This document shows positions 1 through 15,700 of a stretch of 64,000 nt of DNA, piece after piece. The notes under the pieces are model-generated. The model made no database searches. It was not told the origin of the DNA and saw nothing but the letters and a program-made list of their open reading frames with translations. The DNA is from Proales similis (taxonomy: Eukaryota; Rotifera; Eurotatoria; Ploima; Proalidae). The translations under genes and the position numbers were made by a program. Where the stretch lies: assembly GCA_019059635.1 (NCBI GenBank), contig JAGVRJ010000004.1, positions 1,178,001 through 1,242,000 on the forward strand, written 5' to 3'. Position 1 is the stretch's first letter, and every line of letters begins with the position of its first letter.

Positions 1-1112
1 AGAGCGGTTGTATCGATCAGAGAGAGCCAGGTGACCACAGCAGCCAAGCCAAGAACGACCAATCCGAAATGGAACGAACGACACTATTTGTACGTGGAGA
101 GCCCGGAAAGCGATGAGCTCACGCTTAAGATCGAGGACGAGATAAGCGGCGAAACAATCGCAACAATGCAGTATTCACTGGCTGATTTGTTTGTCGAAGA
201 GGAAATGATCGCCGATCGACAATTCGACCTCTCGGTGGTCAAATCGGGCTATTCGCCTAAAATGAGCCTACGCATGGAGCTAAAGGTGTCCATATGGTTT
301 AATTAAATTTTTATCCGATTTGAACGTTTGCGTTTTCTCATTTTCGTCTAGATGTTCAATCGAATCGAAGCGAACGAAAATGAGCTGGTAAGTCAAGCAA
401 CAGGAGCAGCAGAAAAATTGATATTATCTCAGTTGAAATTGACACATCATACCCAAAGGCGAGCAATCCAGATCAACTCGAGCGCACTCAGCTAGAAGAG
501 ATTGTCGACGGCAAGATGTAAGCGTCTGATCTACTCAATCGTGTTCAATTAAAGCACGAGCACATTCGGAAGGAACCTGGGCCAAATCCGCCTTAGCCTT
601 TCGTATCGCATTGACGAAGGTGCGCTCCTTGTTCGGGTCCACGAGTGCAAGTAGGAGTCCGTCTTGTCCAACACGTCTGCCGTCTATCTAACCTTGGCTT
701 GCCTTTTTTTTCAAGCAATTTGAAAACGTTGAAGAATTCAGCATTGCCCGACACGAGCGTTTATTTGCGCCTGATGCCGGACAAGAAACCGCGCAAAAAA
801 ACGCAGGTGGCCAAGGATTCGATAAATCCGGTCTATGACGAAGAGTTCAAATTCAACTGTCCGTTCGCTGAGTTGTACAAGAAAATGCTTCAAGTGACGG
901 TCAAGAACCGAAAGCTGGCAATATGCTCGAATTCATTTTTCATGGGCCAAGTTCTCATTGACTTGTCTAACGTTGGCACAACTCAGCCCATCTCAAAATG
1001 GTAAATGCTTAACTGCAAGCGCTCGCAAAACACTTCTTTCCTATTTGCGGTTTCTGTCTCTAAAAGGTATCGACTGAAAGAAAAACACGACTCGAGCTTT
1101 TTTAAGCATTAA
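1..1112 (+). CDS. ESYT: Extended synaptotagmin (E-Syt), 3' end, partial
   Basis: This is the C-terminal part of an extended synaptotagmin, an ER-anchored lipid-transfer tether acting at ER-plasma membrane contacts. The frame is already open at base 1. Exon 1-285 encodes the end of one C2 domain (TNPKWNE, then a beta-strand pattern ending at SLRMELK). Exons near 352-391 and about 435-519 form a linker. Exons 555-650, 716-1000 and 1067-1112 encode the last C2 domain (GQIRLSLSY, VYLRLMPDKK, NPVYDEEF, ISKWYRL) and the stop at 1110-1112. The order C2, linker, C2 and these motifs fit the C-terminal C2 domains of ESYT2. The linker splice sites are uncertain: the simplest donor at 388 breaks the frame, whereas a donor four bases further on keeps it. 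A candidate AATAAA lies at 1146. The N-terminal SMP domain lies outside the window. Confidence 0.85.
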
Positions 1113-4100
1113 TCGCCACCAACCGCCAAACGAATGGTTTAATCGAATAAAAAACAAAATACTGTCAGAAGATGTTGTTAGTTTTCGTCCAGTTCACACA
1201 AAGCCTTGGCGAATTCAATCGCTGGCGAGCAGGACAAGTGATCAAAAGAAACATTCGAACTGAACTGAGGATCGAAAGCTTAGCCGAAAGCGATTAAGCC
1301 GTTTTTCTACTTTTATTCTAACTCGTTTGTTTTGACAAGTGCTCAACGATTTTTTTTTTCCAAACAAGCAACTAAATAGAAAAGCGAGAGCGTTTTAACT
1401 CTACTCTTCGGTGCCTCCTTTTTCCCATTCGGCGCGCACTTAAAATGTAAATGTCTTGAGGCAGTAGCTATATTCTGTTGCTGCTGCTGCTGCTGCCACT
1501 GCTGACCCCTATTAGGGAACGACTTTGAACGTAAATAAAAGCAAAAGAGCCGTCACTCGTCGCTCCAAGTCTCTTGGCTCACACAATAAAACTATTCAAA
1601 GTAATCGAGTTCAAGTAAAGCTTAGGCGACAACATCATAAAATAAGAAAAGAATTGAATTTGATTGAACACGCGGCCGAATAGAAAGTGAATTAAGGTGG
1701 CTTAGATGGTCTGATTGCGAGCAAATCAATCTGGCGAGTGCTTAGTGGCGCCCGAGGCCGCAACTGCGTTTGATCCAACTCTAAAAGGCGCTTACAAACA
1801 CGAGCACAAGAAATCCAATCGAGTCAATCGTCGTCATTGTTCGGCAAAATCTCCGCTCGCTCTGTGCGCATTTGGTATAGAGTCTGTTTGAGCGGGCACA
1901 AAGAGAAAACGATTTGTTCTTTATTTTTTGATCATTTCTATTTCAGAAAGCGCAAGCTACAGCCAATCCATTAAGCGCTTGTGTGTGTGCTCGATTGATC
2001 GAGGCTAAATATTAAATTAAGAAGCGAAATCGATTGAAAAAGAAAAACGAGCAAAGCAAGCGAATTGAATTCCAAGCGAATGACTTGTTCTTTGTTTACT
2101 TTTGGGCCACATCTCAATCGAGTTAGAGGCACGGTCGCGGCAACGATTGCTCGACCTATTCTCTCAAATAATATTTACTCCGGTGCCCATTGGCTCTATT
2201 TGGAGCTGACTGGCCAAGACAAGCGCTGCCCATTCTCGGCTATCCTATCGACAACAAACGATCCTCTCTTGGTCATTAACCTCGCAACGATCAGATTGAA
2301 AGCTTTTACTTTTTTTTTTGTTAAATCGTGCCACCAGCCTCGGGCTACTTTTCTTACACCTATTTGATTAGAGTCCGATGCGTTTAATTAGCCCATGCCG
2401 AGATTCAAGATATTTAACAAGTGAATAATCACTCGGACCGTAGTTTACTTGGTCCTCTCCAACAAGCGCTCTCAGTGGCGCACACCTGAGCCCAGATGAA
2501 CAGCGAGAAAAGGCACTCGGATCACTTGCTTATCGCTTTTAATTACACATGACTTAATTAATTAGACAGCGCAGTCACAACGATTGCGCCTTCATCTCGT
2601 TCCGAATCAACGAGATCTATCTCCAATCCAACTTTGTTTTCAAGTCGTCGCTCGTTTTCTCTCTTTCTTCTTTGGGTCGTTTGTGGCCTTTTTTTTTTTA
2701 TTTGTTCTTGTTTTTTGCCTGGCTGTTTTGTTCGGAGATAGGCATGATAGATCTGAGGGTGTCGGTGCACAGCGTGAATCGTCTCCTTCCATGTGAACTA
2801 TGAGCTCATTAAAGTCGAATATGAATGAACGCTGCCTGTCCAGACGAGCATGGGAATTTAATTCTCGCGCTCGATTGAGAAACATTCACGACTCTTATTT
2901 TTTTTTTAAAACGATCAGATGCAGAGCGGCGTTGCTGCATTTCCACAACACGTCAACCAAATTCATCCATTTAGCCAACTCGTTCTTCTCTCCAAATTAT
3001 CTTCTCGCTCAATTCTATCCATTTGGTTTGTTTGCTCGGTGAGCATTTGGCACGCTGGCCAACACTTTATCAGAGCGACTCAATCAATTTGACGCATTCA
3101 ATTATCAGAGTTTTCTCTTTAGCGACTCGATGACATTGATGCGCTGAGTCATCAATTCTCTCTTTCTGCTCCCCGCGCCTGATTGGAAAACAACTCTTCA
3201 ATGGCTGTCTTTTGCGTTCAATTTCTCCTCATTTTTTTTTCAAATTATCTCTCCTATGTTGATTTATTTTCTCTGCTTTCACTTTTTATTTTTGCTCCTC
3301 TTCGCTCCTTAATTATTATTCGTAGACAAAGTTATTCAATATTGATATTGAGCTCATGAGTCGTTTCAGCTGCGCACGTCAACAACCAATCAGAGCGTAT
3401 GGGCGGCATCGAGTTGTATCCATCTGCGGCGCCTATAAGAGCTCGATTTCGTGCGAGAAAAAGAAGAGGCCAAATGCGAACGTCTTGAGTTCAGAAAATC
3501 GAAACTTGAGCACAGTTTACAGTTGGACGTCACTTGGCTCTTTGATTGAGGCGAACAATTTCGTGTTTGCTTAGTTTAATGCTGTTTGTGGTCACCTGGG
3601 CGCTTAACAAGCACTAATTGTCTCAATTAGGATTTAGTCAAACGAGCATGGCAGCGCGCAATCGGGGCCAAGTGTGGCAAAACAGAAGCACGCCAAAATT
3701 TGGAGCAAGAACTGCTCCTCTCTTGTTTGTGTTTTACTACTTGGCTTCTGCATTCAAACCGAATAAGCGGCTTTTATTTATTATTAAATCAGATATTGCC
3801 TCTTAGGAGCAGAGCACAACCGTCACCAACATTTTGCAGCTCATTGTCCCAGCTCTCTCACTGACACGAGCGTGCGCCAACACACCCAACGCACATATTT
3901 AACAGGCTTTTCCTTTCTCTGGCCTGCTCTGATGACTAGCTCAGTGGCTAGCTCGACACACTCTGTCGTCGCACTGGTTGGCTCTCGAACGAGTTAAGTT
4001 CGAACGCAAACATCGTGCTAATGTAAATAGGCAGCCTGGAAACAAGCATTCATTGGATGCCCTATTAAACTTAAACGAGCATCAGCGAATAATTCAATAT

Positions 4101-5453
4101 TTTCTATTTGCCCATCACTCAATCACACTTGTAAGCCCGAATGCGTCGACTAAGCGGCCATTCGGCAAATGCTTGTCTTGTTCTTTCTCTCCACAATTCG
4201 AGCCCAATTCTGCCTTTCGATCGTGACTCTACACGTCTGATTGTGGCTGTTTCTACCTTTATTTGATTGCGCTTGACATGCAAAAATTCAAATTGACTTG
4301 GCAAATTAAAATAGTTTCGACTTAATAGAAGCTTCATTTGCCGGCTTCAGTCCGCTCTGTAGATCTCTTTCTAAAACTATCTTTCTCTTCATCGTCATTC
4401 TATTCACAAATTTTCGAATTTTCCTTCTTTATTTGTCGTTTAAATAATGGCTGGGCGCCGGCGCGGAAGAAATTCGCGAAAACAAAGCAAAGAAGCGAAA
4501 CAAGAAAAGCTTTCGATTCATTTCGCTCGTTGCCGCCAATGAGTCGAACGAATCGAGCGAGCAAACACAAATAGGTGTAGTGTGACTGATTGTAGACACT
4601 CGACGATTACGCGGCTCTTAACCATCATCATCGTCGTAGTCGTCATCATCATCATCATCAAAAACAACAATTTACAACAAAAACTTTTGAAAACCTCAAC
4701 TCGCGACAAGAAGGAAAAACTCAAAGATTTCGAACGACACAAAAAAAAAGAACAAGAAAACAAGCTCGACAAGTCGCTTTCACTCGTTTTGAATTAGAAG
4801 CTCAGTCAGAAGCCACTCAGATGAGCAAATAAATAAATAGTATGTTTGTGCGTGAGAGCTAGCGAGCGAGAGACTGGTGGGCACTGGTCTGAATTTGATA
4901 CGAATTAAAAGAGAAAGAGAGAGAGAGAGAGTAAGAGGCGACAGACAGAAGACTGAACAACGACTCAAAGCCGATGAGGAGCGAGCAGAATGAAAGAAAT
5001 TCATTCGCCGATTGACTGCTCGTGTATCGTTTTTCTTTCGCCGATTCTGTTGCCGGCGCTGCTCAGGTCTGCTTTGTTGTCAACCGGCACAAATTGCGAC
5101 GCTCGTCCGCTTTTCTGATTGGCGCAAATTCGCTCACGTTCAGCCTCTCTGGTTGGCCAAATTATTTAAGCATTTAATTATCACCGTCATTATTATTAAT
5201 ATTGTTTTTTCTTATTTGCCTGACGAATCTCGGCATTCGAAATCTACGTTTCGAATTAATTGACAATTTGCACCGCTGACAGATGAGGCAGACATGTTGC
5301 AATAATTAATTTCGTCTTTTGCTTTGTTTGCTTCTTCAAATTGAAAAATTGCCGAGCAAAGTGTTTCTATCTAGTTCATACATGTGCTTTATGGCAATAT
5401 TGGCGTTTAGATTTGAAGAAACTGTCATCCTGATCGTCGCACAGAACTGAGCG
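1113..5453. other. Intergenic region between E-Syt and goosecoid
   Basis: No convincing gene is seen in these 4.3 kb on either strand. Open frames are at most about 100 codons, lack domain signatures and look like chance. The DNA is rich in A/T runs and short GA or polypurine tracts, including a GA run near 4915-4930 and a short ATC/GTC run near 4622-4660. Because it lies directly upstream of goosecoid, it probably includes cis-regulatory DNA, but no specific element is identified. Confidence 0.5.
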
Positions 5454-7333
5454 ATGCAACCATCACAAGCGAGTGCAGCCGCTCTGAACTACATCTCGGC
5501 GTTGAACGAGCAAAGCGTTAAAGCATTCAGACAATCGGCATTTAAACTGGCCAATTTGATACCCAACTTTCCGATCGGCGCCACGAACGCGTCAAGTCCA
5601 TTTTCTATCGACAGTTTGCTCTCCTCGTCGACAAGCGGCAAGCTTCGAGAACTGTCTGCTCAAGTGGGAGGAAGCCAACAGAACGGCGCTTTAGCTGCTG
5701 CGGTCGCTTCAACCCCGCAGACGTCGTTCAGCTTGTCCGATTCGTATGGTAAGTCAAACAGTCCTGAGCTCGAACCATTGGCTCACAATAAAAGCGCCTT
5801 TAGACTTTGGCATCGGCTATCAAAACATACAAAACATTTTCAAAGCGGCTGCGGTGGCCAATTTTCAGTATTTGAATTCGATTCAGAATTTCCCTCAGCA
5901 CCAGCACTCGCCCGCCGTTCTGGCCCATTTCGCCCAGGGCGGTCATTCGGCGAACCAACTGATCGCCGCAAAGAGTAAAGTAGAGCCAGACGATCTACAC
6001 GGCTCGTATCAGTCCGGTCAGCATTCTAGACGCAAACGGCGCCATCGCACAATATTCTCTGAAGAACAGCTCGACCAGCTTGAAGCCACATTCGCCAAGA
6101 CCCATTACCCGGACGTTGTCCTGCGCGAAGATCTCGCCAGTCGAATCGACCTCAAAGAGGAGCGCGTCGAAGTGAGTGCCTGCTTAGCTTGTGCATTCTT
6201 TTGTCTTTGGTTTCGACATTATTTTCTGTTCGGATTATTTGCCGACTCTTGCTCGTCTGGCCGGTTCAGAGGCGACGAATTGTGTTTGTTTATGTGAGAG
6301 AACCTTCAGATTTTGTGTGCTAATGTATGTGTTTGACTTTGTTTGCTGATAACTGTAATTCAGCATTCAAGCGCTCATCAAAACCGGCAGGTTCAAGTGT
6401 TTCGATGCGCACCATTCGTCTAACCGACCATTAAGTGACAAAAAAAAGGCTTCAATTTAATGGACTGCGCATTCTCTTTTTGTATTCACAAGCGATTAGA
6501 AGAGGTTAGAAGCCCTCTCTTCGCGTTTGAAGATCAAAGTGTCAAGGGAAGTGCTGGACGCGACCGCTCCAGGGTTTTTTAATCGGAAACCGCTCTTTTT
6601 TGCCCATCCGTTTGTAGCTTATTAGAGAGATTTTATATATTTCAGAAAGCAGGTGCGCGCGTGTGATTGTTCATATTGATTTCGCTCGTATGGCAATGGG
6701 CATCATTGAGTGGCTAGCGCTCGAACAAGTGTAAAGTTGGCAAATATCCGCTTCCGCAATTTTTCTCTCATTTCATCCTCAAGCTTTGGTTTTTATATCT
6801 GTCATTTGGCCTCTAATTGCGCATAGGTCTGGTTCAAGAATCGACGCGCCAAATGGAGGAAGCAGAAGCGCGATATGAGCGGGAAGAAATCGGAAAGAGG
6901 AGAGAAAAATTCAATATCCAACTCGCCATCATCTTCAGTGTCATCGAGTGCGAACAATTCGGTTTTTTATCGCCAACAGCAGCAGCAGCAGCCGCCGCAC
7001 CAGCAGCAAACTCAGTCGCAGACGCACGTGACAAGCCTGCCTTGTCTGATTCCGGCTCACATAACGCGTGAACCTGATCGCTTTGAAACGGCGTTGTCTA
7101 TCGAGCGACTTATCAGGCCTTCAAAGCGAACTTTTAGTACAGAAGACGAAAAACAAGAGTCATACAAAAGGCCCAAGAGCCAAGAGGCATCTCGTCCAGA
7201 GGAGAAGAGTCGTCACACCAGCGAGACAGCAAAAGAGGAGAGCAGATACAATTCGTTCAATTCGCCGAGCTCGTCTCTTCTTTCGTCACCCCACTCGATC
7301 AGTCCGGCTGGCAACAGCTTCGCCCACGTCTAA
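5454..7333 (+). CDS. gsc: Goosecoid paired-like homeodomain repressor
   Basis: This is a nuclear transcription factor of the goosecoid class, normally a repressor used in early patterning. Exons are 5454-5748, 5804-6171 and 6827-7333, giving about 389 residues. Near residue 45 is PFSIDSLLS, the Groucho-binding goosecoid/engrailed (eh1) motif. The homeodomain reads [15 protein letters not shown] in exon 2 and continues as [15 protein letters not shown] in exon 3. Lysine at homeodomain position 50 is the bicoid-type specificity residue diagnostic of Gsc, Otx and Pitx. The second intron splits the homeodomain before VWF, a common homeobox intron site. At 655 bases it is by far the longest intron in the window and may carry regulatory sequence. 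The C-terminal half has a glutamine run encoded near 6976 and serine-rich sequence. It also holds a second eh1-like motif, ALSIERLI. A polyadenylation signal candidate lies at 7786. Confidence 0.93.
6172..6826 (+). other. Long second intron of goosecoid
   Basis: This 655-base intron starts with GTGAGTG and ends with GCATAG. It is about ten times longer than the typical intron here. No conserved element could be named by eye. Its length in a genome of short introns makes it a candidate location for an intronic enhancer, which is inference only. Confidence 0.6.
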
Positions 7334-9224
7334 CTTGACACTTCGCGACCATTGTAAACCTGAGCGCTCAAGCTCTTCTCGAAACGTTGTCATTTCTTCC
7401 CTCTCATGGTCTCCGCTCTCCTGTTTCCCTCTTTTTTTTTCACTTTTAAAATTTGAACTTGTCCTGTAATTGGTGTCCTCTGACTGCATCTTCTTTTACG
7501 AGCATTTCATCTTAGCGTTTGATTGAAACTTCTTTGATTCGAATCGGGCCCGGCTTTTTCCTCTTCCTTTAACCAAATGTTGGTGCTGATGGTCTATTTG
7601 CTTCGTTTATTGTCCCATTTACTCATTCGTTCGATCCAAAAATGCTCGCTCGATTTATGGAGCTGATTTTTCCTATTCGCTGTTTTCAGTCATTATAGAC
7701 TCGAAATCCTTTTTATTTGTGTCTAAGTCTTGCTTTGTTGGTCTGGTGCCTCAATTAAACATGTAATTTACTACTTTGATTGTTGAATAAAATTCACTTG
7801 AAAGAGACAACCCAATTGAGCCGAATGAATCTAGCTAGAGCTCTTTTATTCAGGACCAAAATTGACCGATTGAGGAATTTCTTGTGCGATGATTTCGATG
7901 CCATTATTGCGACGCTCGGCCCATATTTGTGGTGCAAATCGAGATAACAATCGATAGAGATGCTGATGACGATAATGACCACGATTAGAATAATAAAAAG
8001 AAGAAATGGGCGATTTGAGATTTTCTGAAAAGACGCATCATTCTCGCATCACCAGCGGAGGCGCATGCTGTAGACAATTTGAACGAAGACGATGGTGCAA
8101 GACGGCACAAAGCTTTAACGATGATATTTTAGCATATTTCTCTCTTAGGCCCTGGTCACTTGGCTTCTCTTCTAACGAGTCAATTTAATCATTTATTCTC
8201 GTTTAATTATGAAGCAAGAAGGGACAGAGAATGCATAAATGCAAGTCTGACAGTGATCAGCATCAGGATTGACCCTAAATTCATGTTCCAATTCAAGTTT
8301 TTTGTATGAATAGGTCCCTAGGAGCCTCATTTGCGCATAAATTTCCGCTTTTCTGGGTGTTTTTCAGTACGCCAAAACGTGAGACATTTGTTCCAAGTTC
8401 ACGGAGTAGCCACAGACAGTAAGACAGACAGAGAGACAATTGGTTGCTTTCAGAAATGTTCGATTCGATCGATTACAGCCGAATTATTTCAATTTGATTC
8501 GAGTGTTGCCGACCTCGGTGTGTTTGTGACTTGTTTCGTTTCACTGCATGTGACAATTAGATTTTTTCTATTTTTAGAGCGGCGTGAACCATGCCAGAAA
8601 TAAACCTGTTTGGGCGTTTTGTGGCAACTTGGGATAAAGAGAGAATCTTGACAGTCATGCGAGACGTTTTGGTCTGGCTCGAGAAGTGTCAATTAAGCAG
8701 ATGAGCAGGAAGAGTAAGGTAACGAGAGAAACGAGGCCGAGGAGGAGGCAAGTTTCAATTCAAAAGACTTTGAATGAGACGCCTGCGCTGCGTAGCGTGT
8801 TGCTAATTACACGACCTCGAGTGTATAAGAAAGGGCTAGCCGCTTTTTATTAGGTAGCACGCAAATATTGCAAGAGACAGGAATAGAATTATACTCACAA
8901 ATTGAATAATGAATGAAGAAGTAATTCGATTTATTGATGTGCATTTGCAGGCGCTACAGGAGCGTGCACAGCAGTTAAGCTAACATCAGCCGAACCAGCA
9001 CGAGCAAGTAGTTAGTAGCGCCAGTATCAGCAAATAATGCATCGTAGCGCCGTGCTGCCAATGCAAGGACTTTCCGAATGCAGGCTGAAAGCGCAGACTG
9101 TTTTGATTAGGTTTCGAGCAGTGCTTCTTACGTAATCGGCGTCTCACTCATCTTGGTCCCGGCAGATCACATCCAGGGTTCGCATTATTCACCAGATAGA
9201 TCGGATGCTCTTTATGCCTGGTAA

Positions 9225-9249
9225 ACACACACACACACACACACACACA
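9225..9249. repeat. (AC)n microsatellite
   Basis: A perfect dinucleotide run of about twelve AC units in the goosecoid-PKC intergenic region. Confidence 0.9.
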
Positions 9250-10964
9250 TTGGCCTCTCATCCTGTGCAGACGATGCTTAAACTCATTTTTAAACAGTCG
9301 GCTCTACCGAATTCATATTCTACAAGTGTTATTTCACATGTTCTCATATACATACAATCAACCATTAATCAATGCAACCCGTTGAGAAATAGAGTGCAAA
9401 AGCGCAGACATTTACTTTATATATCGTTATATTGAAAGAGAAGAACAAAGCGAGCGACCAAGACAGGGAGAGGAAGATCAAACCTGAACTCGATCGATAT
9501 ATCACAAGCATGACGAGCTCACATCACATCGAGCTACATCTTCATTCTTTATTTTTGAGAGGCTAGCCGTTTATTTGACTTGAACTTGACTTATTTTTTC
9601 TCATTTTGCCAGCAATGCGCCGATGGTGCACGCGATTGACATGGCTCGCTTAGACTTGGGCCAGTTTCTCTAATCGATCAGATATTTGCTTAAATTGTCG
9701 AGAGCTGTTGAATATTTTACGCCGCTTATTGATGGCCAGAAATATTAGCGTCAATCACGATTTGTTTCTACAAGTTCATCATGTCTTTGCAATCATTTCA
9801 ATTTGTTCTGCTCTTCTCCGCCTCCATTTTCTCCGCTAAATTTTTCCCACTTAATCGTCACTTAATCAGATTTCGTTGGTGCTAGATTCGACCTCATTTT
9901 GGCCGGGCTTGCTTCTGCTTTAACGAGCTTAATGGTTCTATTTCTTTTCTTGCCACAAGTCATCAAGTCAACAAACAGCACGCCGCAATGAATGCCCGGC
10001 GGACATGATTTAAGTTAGAAATTTAATTACGGCATGCCACATCGAACGAAAAGAGTGAAACAGACGGCAACAAAGAGAGAACAAGAGAAAGAGAGAAAGC
10101 GAGAGAGAGAGAGAGTGCCTATTAGAACGAGGAGAGAAAGCAAGCCAAAAGCATTTAAATTTGCCTTTTAAGCTTCTACATTCAGATTGCATGATTATTA
10201 GCAGGTTTATTGATTAAGCCGGAAATCAATAAGACCAGAGCATTCGAAAAGGTGTGTGTTTGTGTGGCATGGAAAAAGAAAAGGTGAAAAGAGTGGCAGC
10301 AGTAGTCAAGCCAGCTATAATGACTGTTTAATTAAATATTCAATTTTGCAGTTGATTCAGTACGCTCCAAACAAACAGCTCTAATTGACAATGATTATGA
10401 GTGGTTTACTCAATCGATTAGAACCGCAAATAAAGTAATTTGAGCATTGCACGCAAGCGCGCGTGCAGGCATGCTTTCCAAGGTACGGCTCCTCGTATTT
10501 CTTAATTGGCGCCGATTCTATTTAGGCTCAATCGAGTTGAAAAAAGGCCAGAAGAAGAAGGCAAAAAAAAAAAACTAAGAAAAAGAAGAAGCTTAGAGAA
10601 GAAACGCGATTATGCCATTTTTGAAACAGGTCATTATGTCTGACGCGATCGAACATTTTTATTTGACGTGCTGCCGAAGTGGCTCACTACGGCTGCAGCA
10701 CTTTATTTAATGCAGCCGGATCGGACAGGATTGCAAAGAAACAGAAGCCGAGAAAAGAAGTCTATTTCGTTGGCTGGCTTGCATCTGACATTTAGATTTC
10801 TCGACAGAAATGACGCTTCTCCTTTCCTCTTTCTTTGAATCTTTTTTTCTCTTCCCGGTCCAATTTTTGCATTCATCCTCTTCGATCCGAGTTGGTTTAT
10901 GCAGCTGCGAAGCTTCTCATTATTACCAACATGATGTAATTATTATCATCTTGATGTTGCTTGT

Positions 10965-10965
<1 letters not shown>

Positions 10966-11001
<36 letters not shown>

Positions 11002-11002
11002 T
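10966..11002. repeat. (ATC)n microsatellite
   Basis: About twelve perfect ATC units in non-coding DNA. The runs of isoleucine in open frames across it are artefacts of the repeat. Confidence 0.9.
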
Positions 11003-11792
11003 TGCACATCAAGTCCTTGTGCGCCTTCAAGCCGCCTATGAATGGTCTGCTCTAAATTATTGAGATGAATGAATTAATAAATAATGGAAGCTAAAGAGAG
11101 AAAAAATTATGACGTGTTCTTGCACAATTTTATTTTTTTTTCGTAGTGCCGTGGTCCGCTCTCTTTCCTCGTTGCAATAGCAGATTTAAAATAATCATAA
11201 ATTATTATTTATCTTGGTTCCACGCAAACACCAACACACACTCACTCATAAAAACACACGCTTACACACATACAAACAGTCAGGCAGACAGGCTGCCAAG
11301 AGGAAGGTATTGCGCTGAAGGTGCGTGCAATTTGCATTTACTAACAAAAATGCGTAGAATGTTACATTGGTGCTTTTTTTTTTCTTCCCCTTCCTCGCCT
11401 CTTTTGTTCCTCTCTCCTACTCGCTCCTCCGTGTTCTCTTCTCCTTTTTTTTCATTCATCAATATGCATTCTGGCACCGGTTCGTTCGCCTTCTAATTTA
11501 ATCTGATTCATGATTTTTATATAAAAAAAAGGCAAAGGTCGAGGAGAAGGCAGAACATGATTTCTTCAAATCAGCAAGAGTCAATTTTTTCCTCTCGGTC
11601 GATTTTGGCGCATTCTATTTTTATTCCGGGGCTAAATTTAAATGGCTCGAGGCGACTAGCGAGTCTGGCCGTCCGCATCATTTCTTTTTCATTTCATTTA
11701 TCGTCTAAGAGATCCTTAAGAGCACACAAACCCTTTCGGCTAGAGTTGATATTAATTTTTTCCATTTTTCTCCCTCTTGCCTCCCTCTCCCT

Positions 11793-11811
11793 TCTCTCTC
11801 TCTCTCTCTCT
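11793..11811. repeat. (CT)n microsatellite
   Basis: A pure CT run inside a longer pyrimidine-rich stretch about 0.9 kb upstream of the PKC start. Confidence 0.8.
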
Positions 11812-12629
11812 TGACTTGAACAAGAAAGAGAGGAGAGGTTAGCTCATACTGAGCCTTATCTAAGGCTACATCGACAATTGTACTAAGATTGCTAGCGAAA
11901 AGAGCGAGCTAATCGATAGGCTCGCATAAGGCGCCAAATGGTGTTGCGAGATGCAGCAGCAGCCTTATAAACAACAAAAACAACTTAGAACAACGGCAGC
12001 AGTCATAGCAGCCGTAGCAGCAGCAGCAGTTTCGGCCGAGTATTCGCTTTATGGCTGTTGCGGAGGAGAAAAGCTCATTCGTAGATAAATACGCTTGAGA
12101 GCATTAGATAAACGGTGTAATTGCTTCTTTCTGCTAATCGATTACTCAACTAATTTAAAATCGAGCGAATGCGTTAATTATTCGCATAATTTACATCTTC
12201 ATTTCAAATTCCTCTTATCATGCGCCTTGCCAGCGCAGAATACCCACATCGTCCTTATCACTCTCTCTCACACGCTCTCTCTCTCCCTCTCTTTGCCTAT
12301 TAGTAACTAACACATCGATGTAGACAGACCAACTTACTCATTGAACGGCTTGAGTAATAATCTTTGAAATTTAGGCATTCTGGGCGAGGAAAGCGCTGCT
12401 TGCTCGCGCGCCTCATGTTTAAGCCGCTCAGATGGGCGCTTAGGCGCGATCTGGCTGCGCATGCTCAGAAGCCTCCTATTAAATGCTATTAAATCATTTG
12501 GCTGCTTCTAGACAATGAACTAATGGTGTTTGACTGAGAGGCGATCAGCTTTGGATGCAATCTAGTTGAGTGCCCAAGTTGCCTGTATCGAACTAAACAA
12601 AGGCTGGCGCCAATGCTGCCTACAATCTG

Positions 12630-12655
12630 AACAATATATTTATATATATATTGGC
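12630..12655 (+). promoter_or_regulatory. TATA-like AT tract upstream of PKC
   Basis: An AT-only alternating stretch lies about 30-55 bases before the PKC start codon, which itself has a good CACCATG context. If it is the TATA element, the 5' UTR would be only about 20 bases. It may equally be part of a longer UTR, so confidence is low. Confidence 0.25.
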
Positions 12656-12684
12656 CAGACGACGACGGTTGAGCATCGAGCACC

Positions 12685-15700
<3,016 letters not shown>

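Larger units (their letters stand above)
7334..12684. other. Intergenic region between goosecoid and PKC
   Basis: No gene is supported in these 5.35 kb. All open frames are under 120 codons, lack family signatures and are mostly shadows of simple sequence. The region has an AC run at about 9225-9249, GA repeats near 10100-10115, an ATC repeat at 10966-11002 and a CT run at 11793-11811. The first few hundred bases contain the goosecoid 3' UTR, with AATAAA at 7786. Confidence 0.5.

Noticed and set aside
1155-1180. Sequence resembling the miR-8/200 seed (AATACTGTCAG)
   Set aside because: The rest of the mature sequence diverges and there is no complementary arm upstream to form a hairpin.
2065-2367. 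A 100-codon plus-strand frame upstream of goosecoid
   Set aside because: No domain, no plausible splice partners, and composition like the surrounding non-coding DNA.
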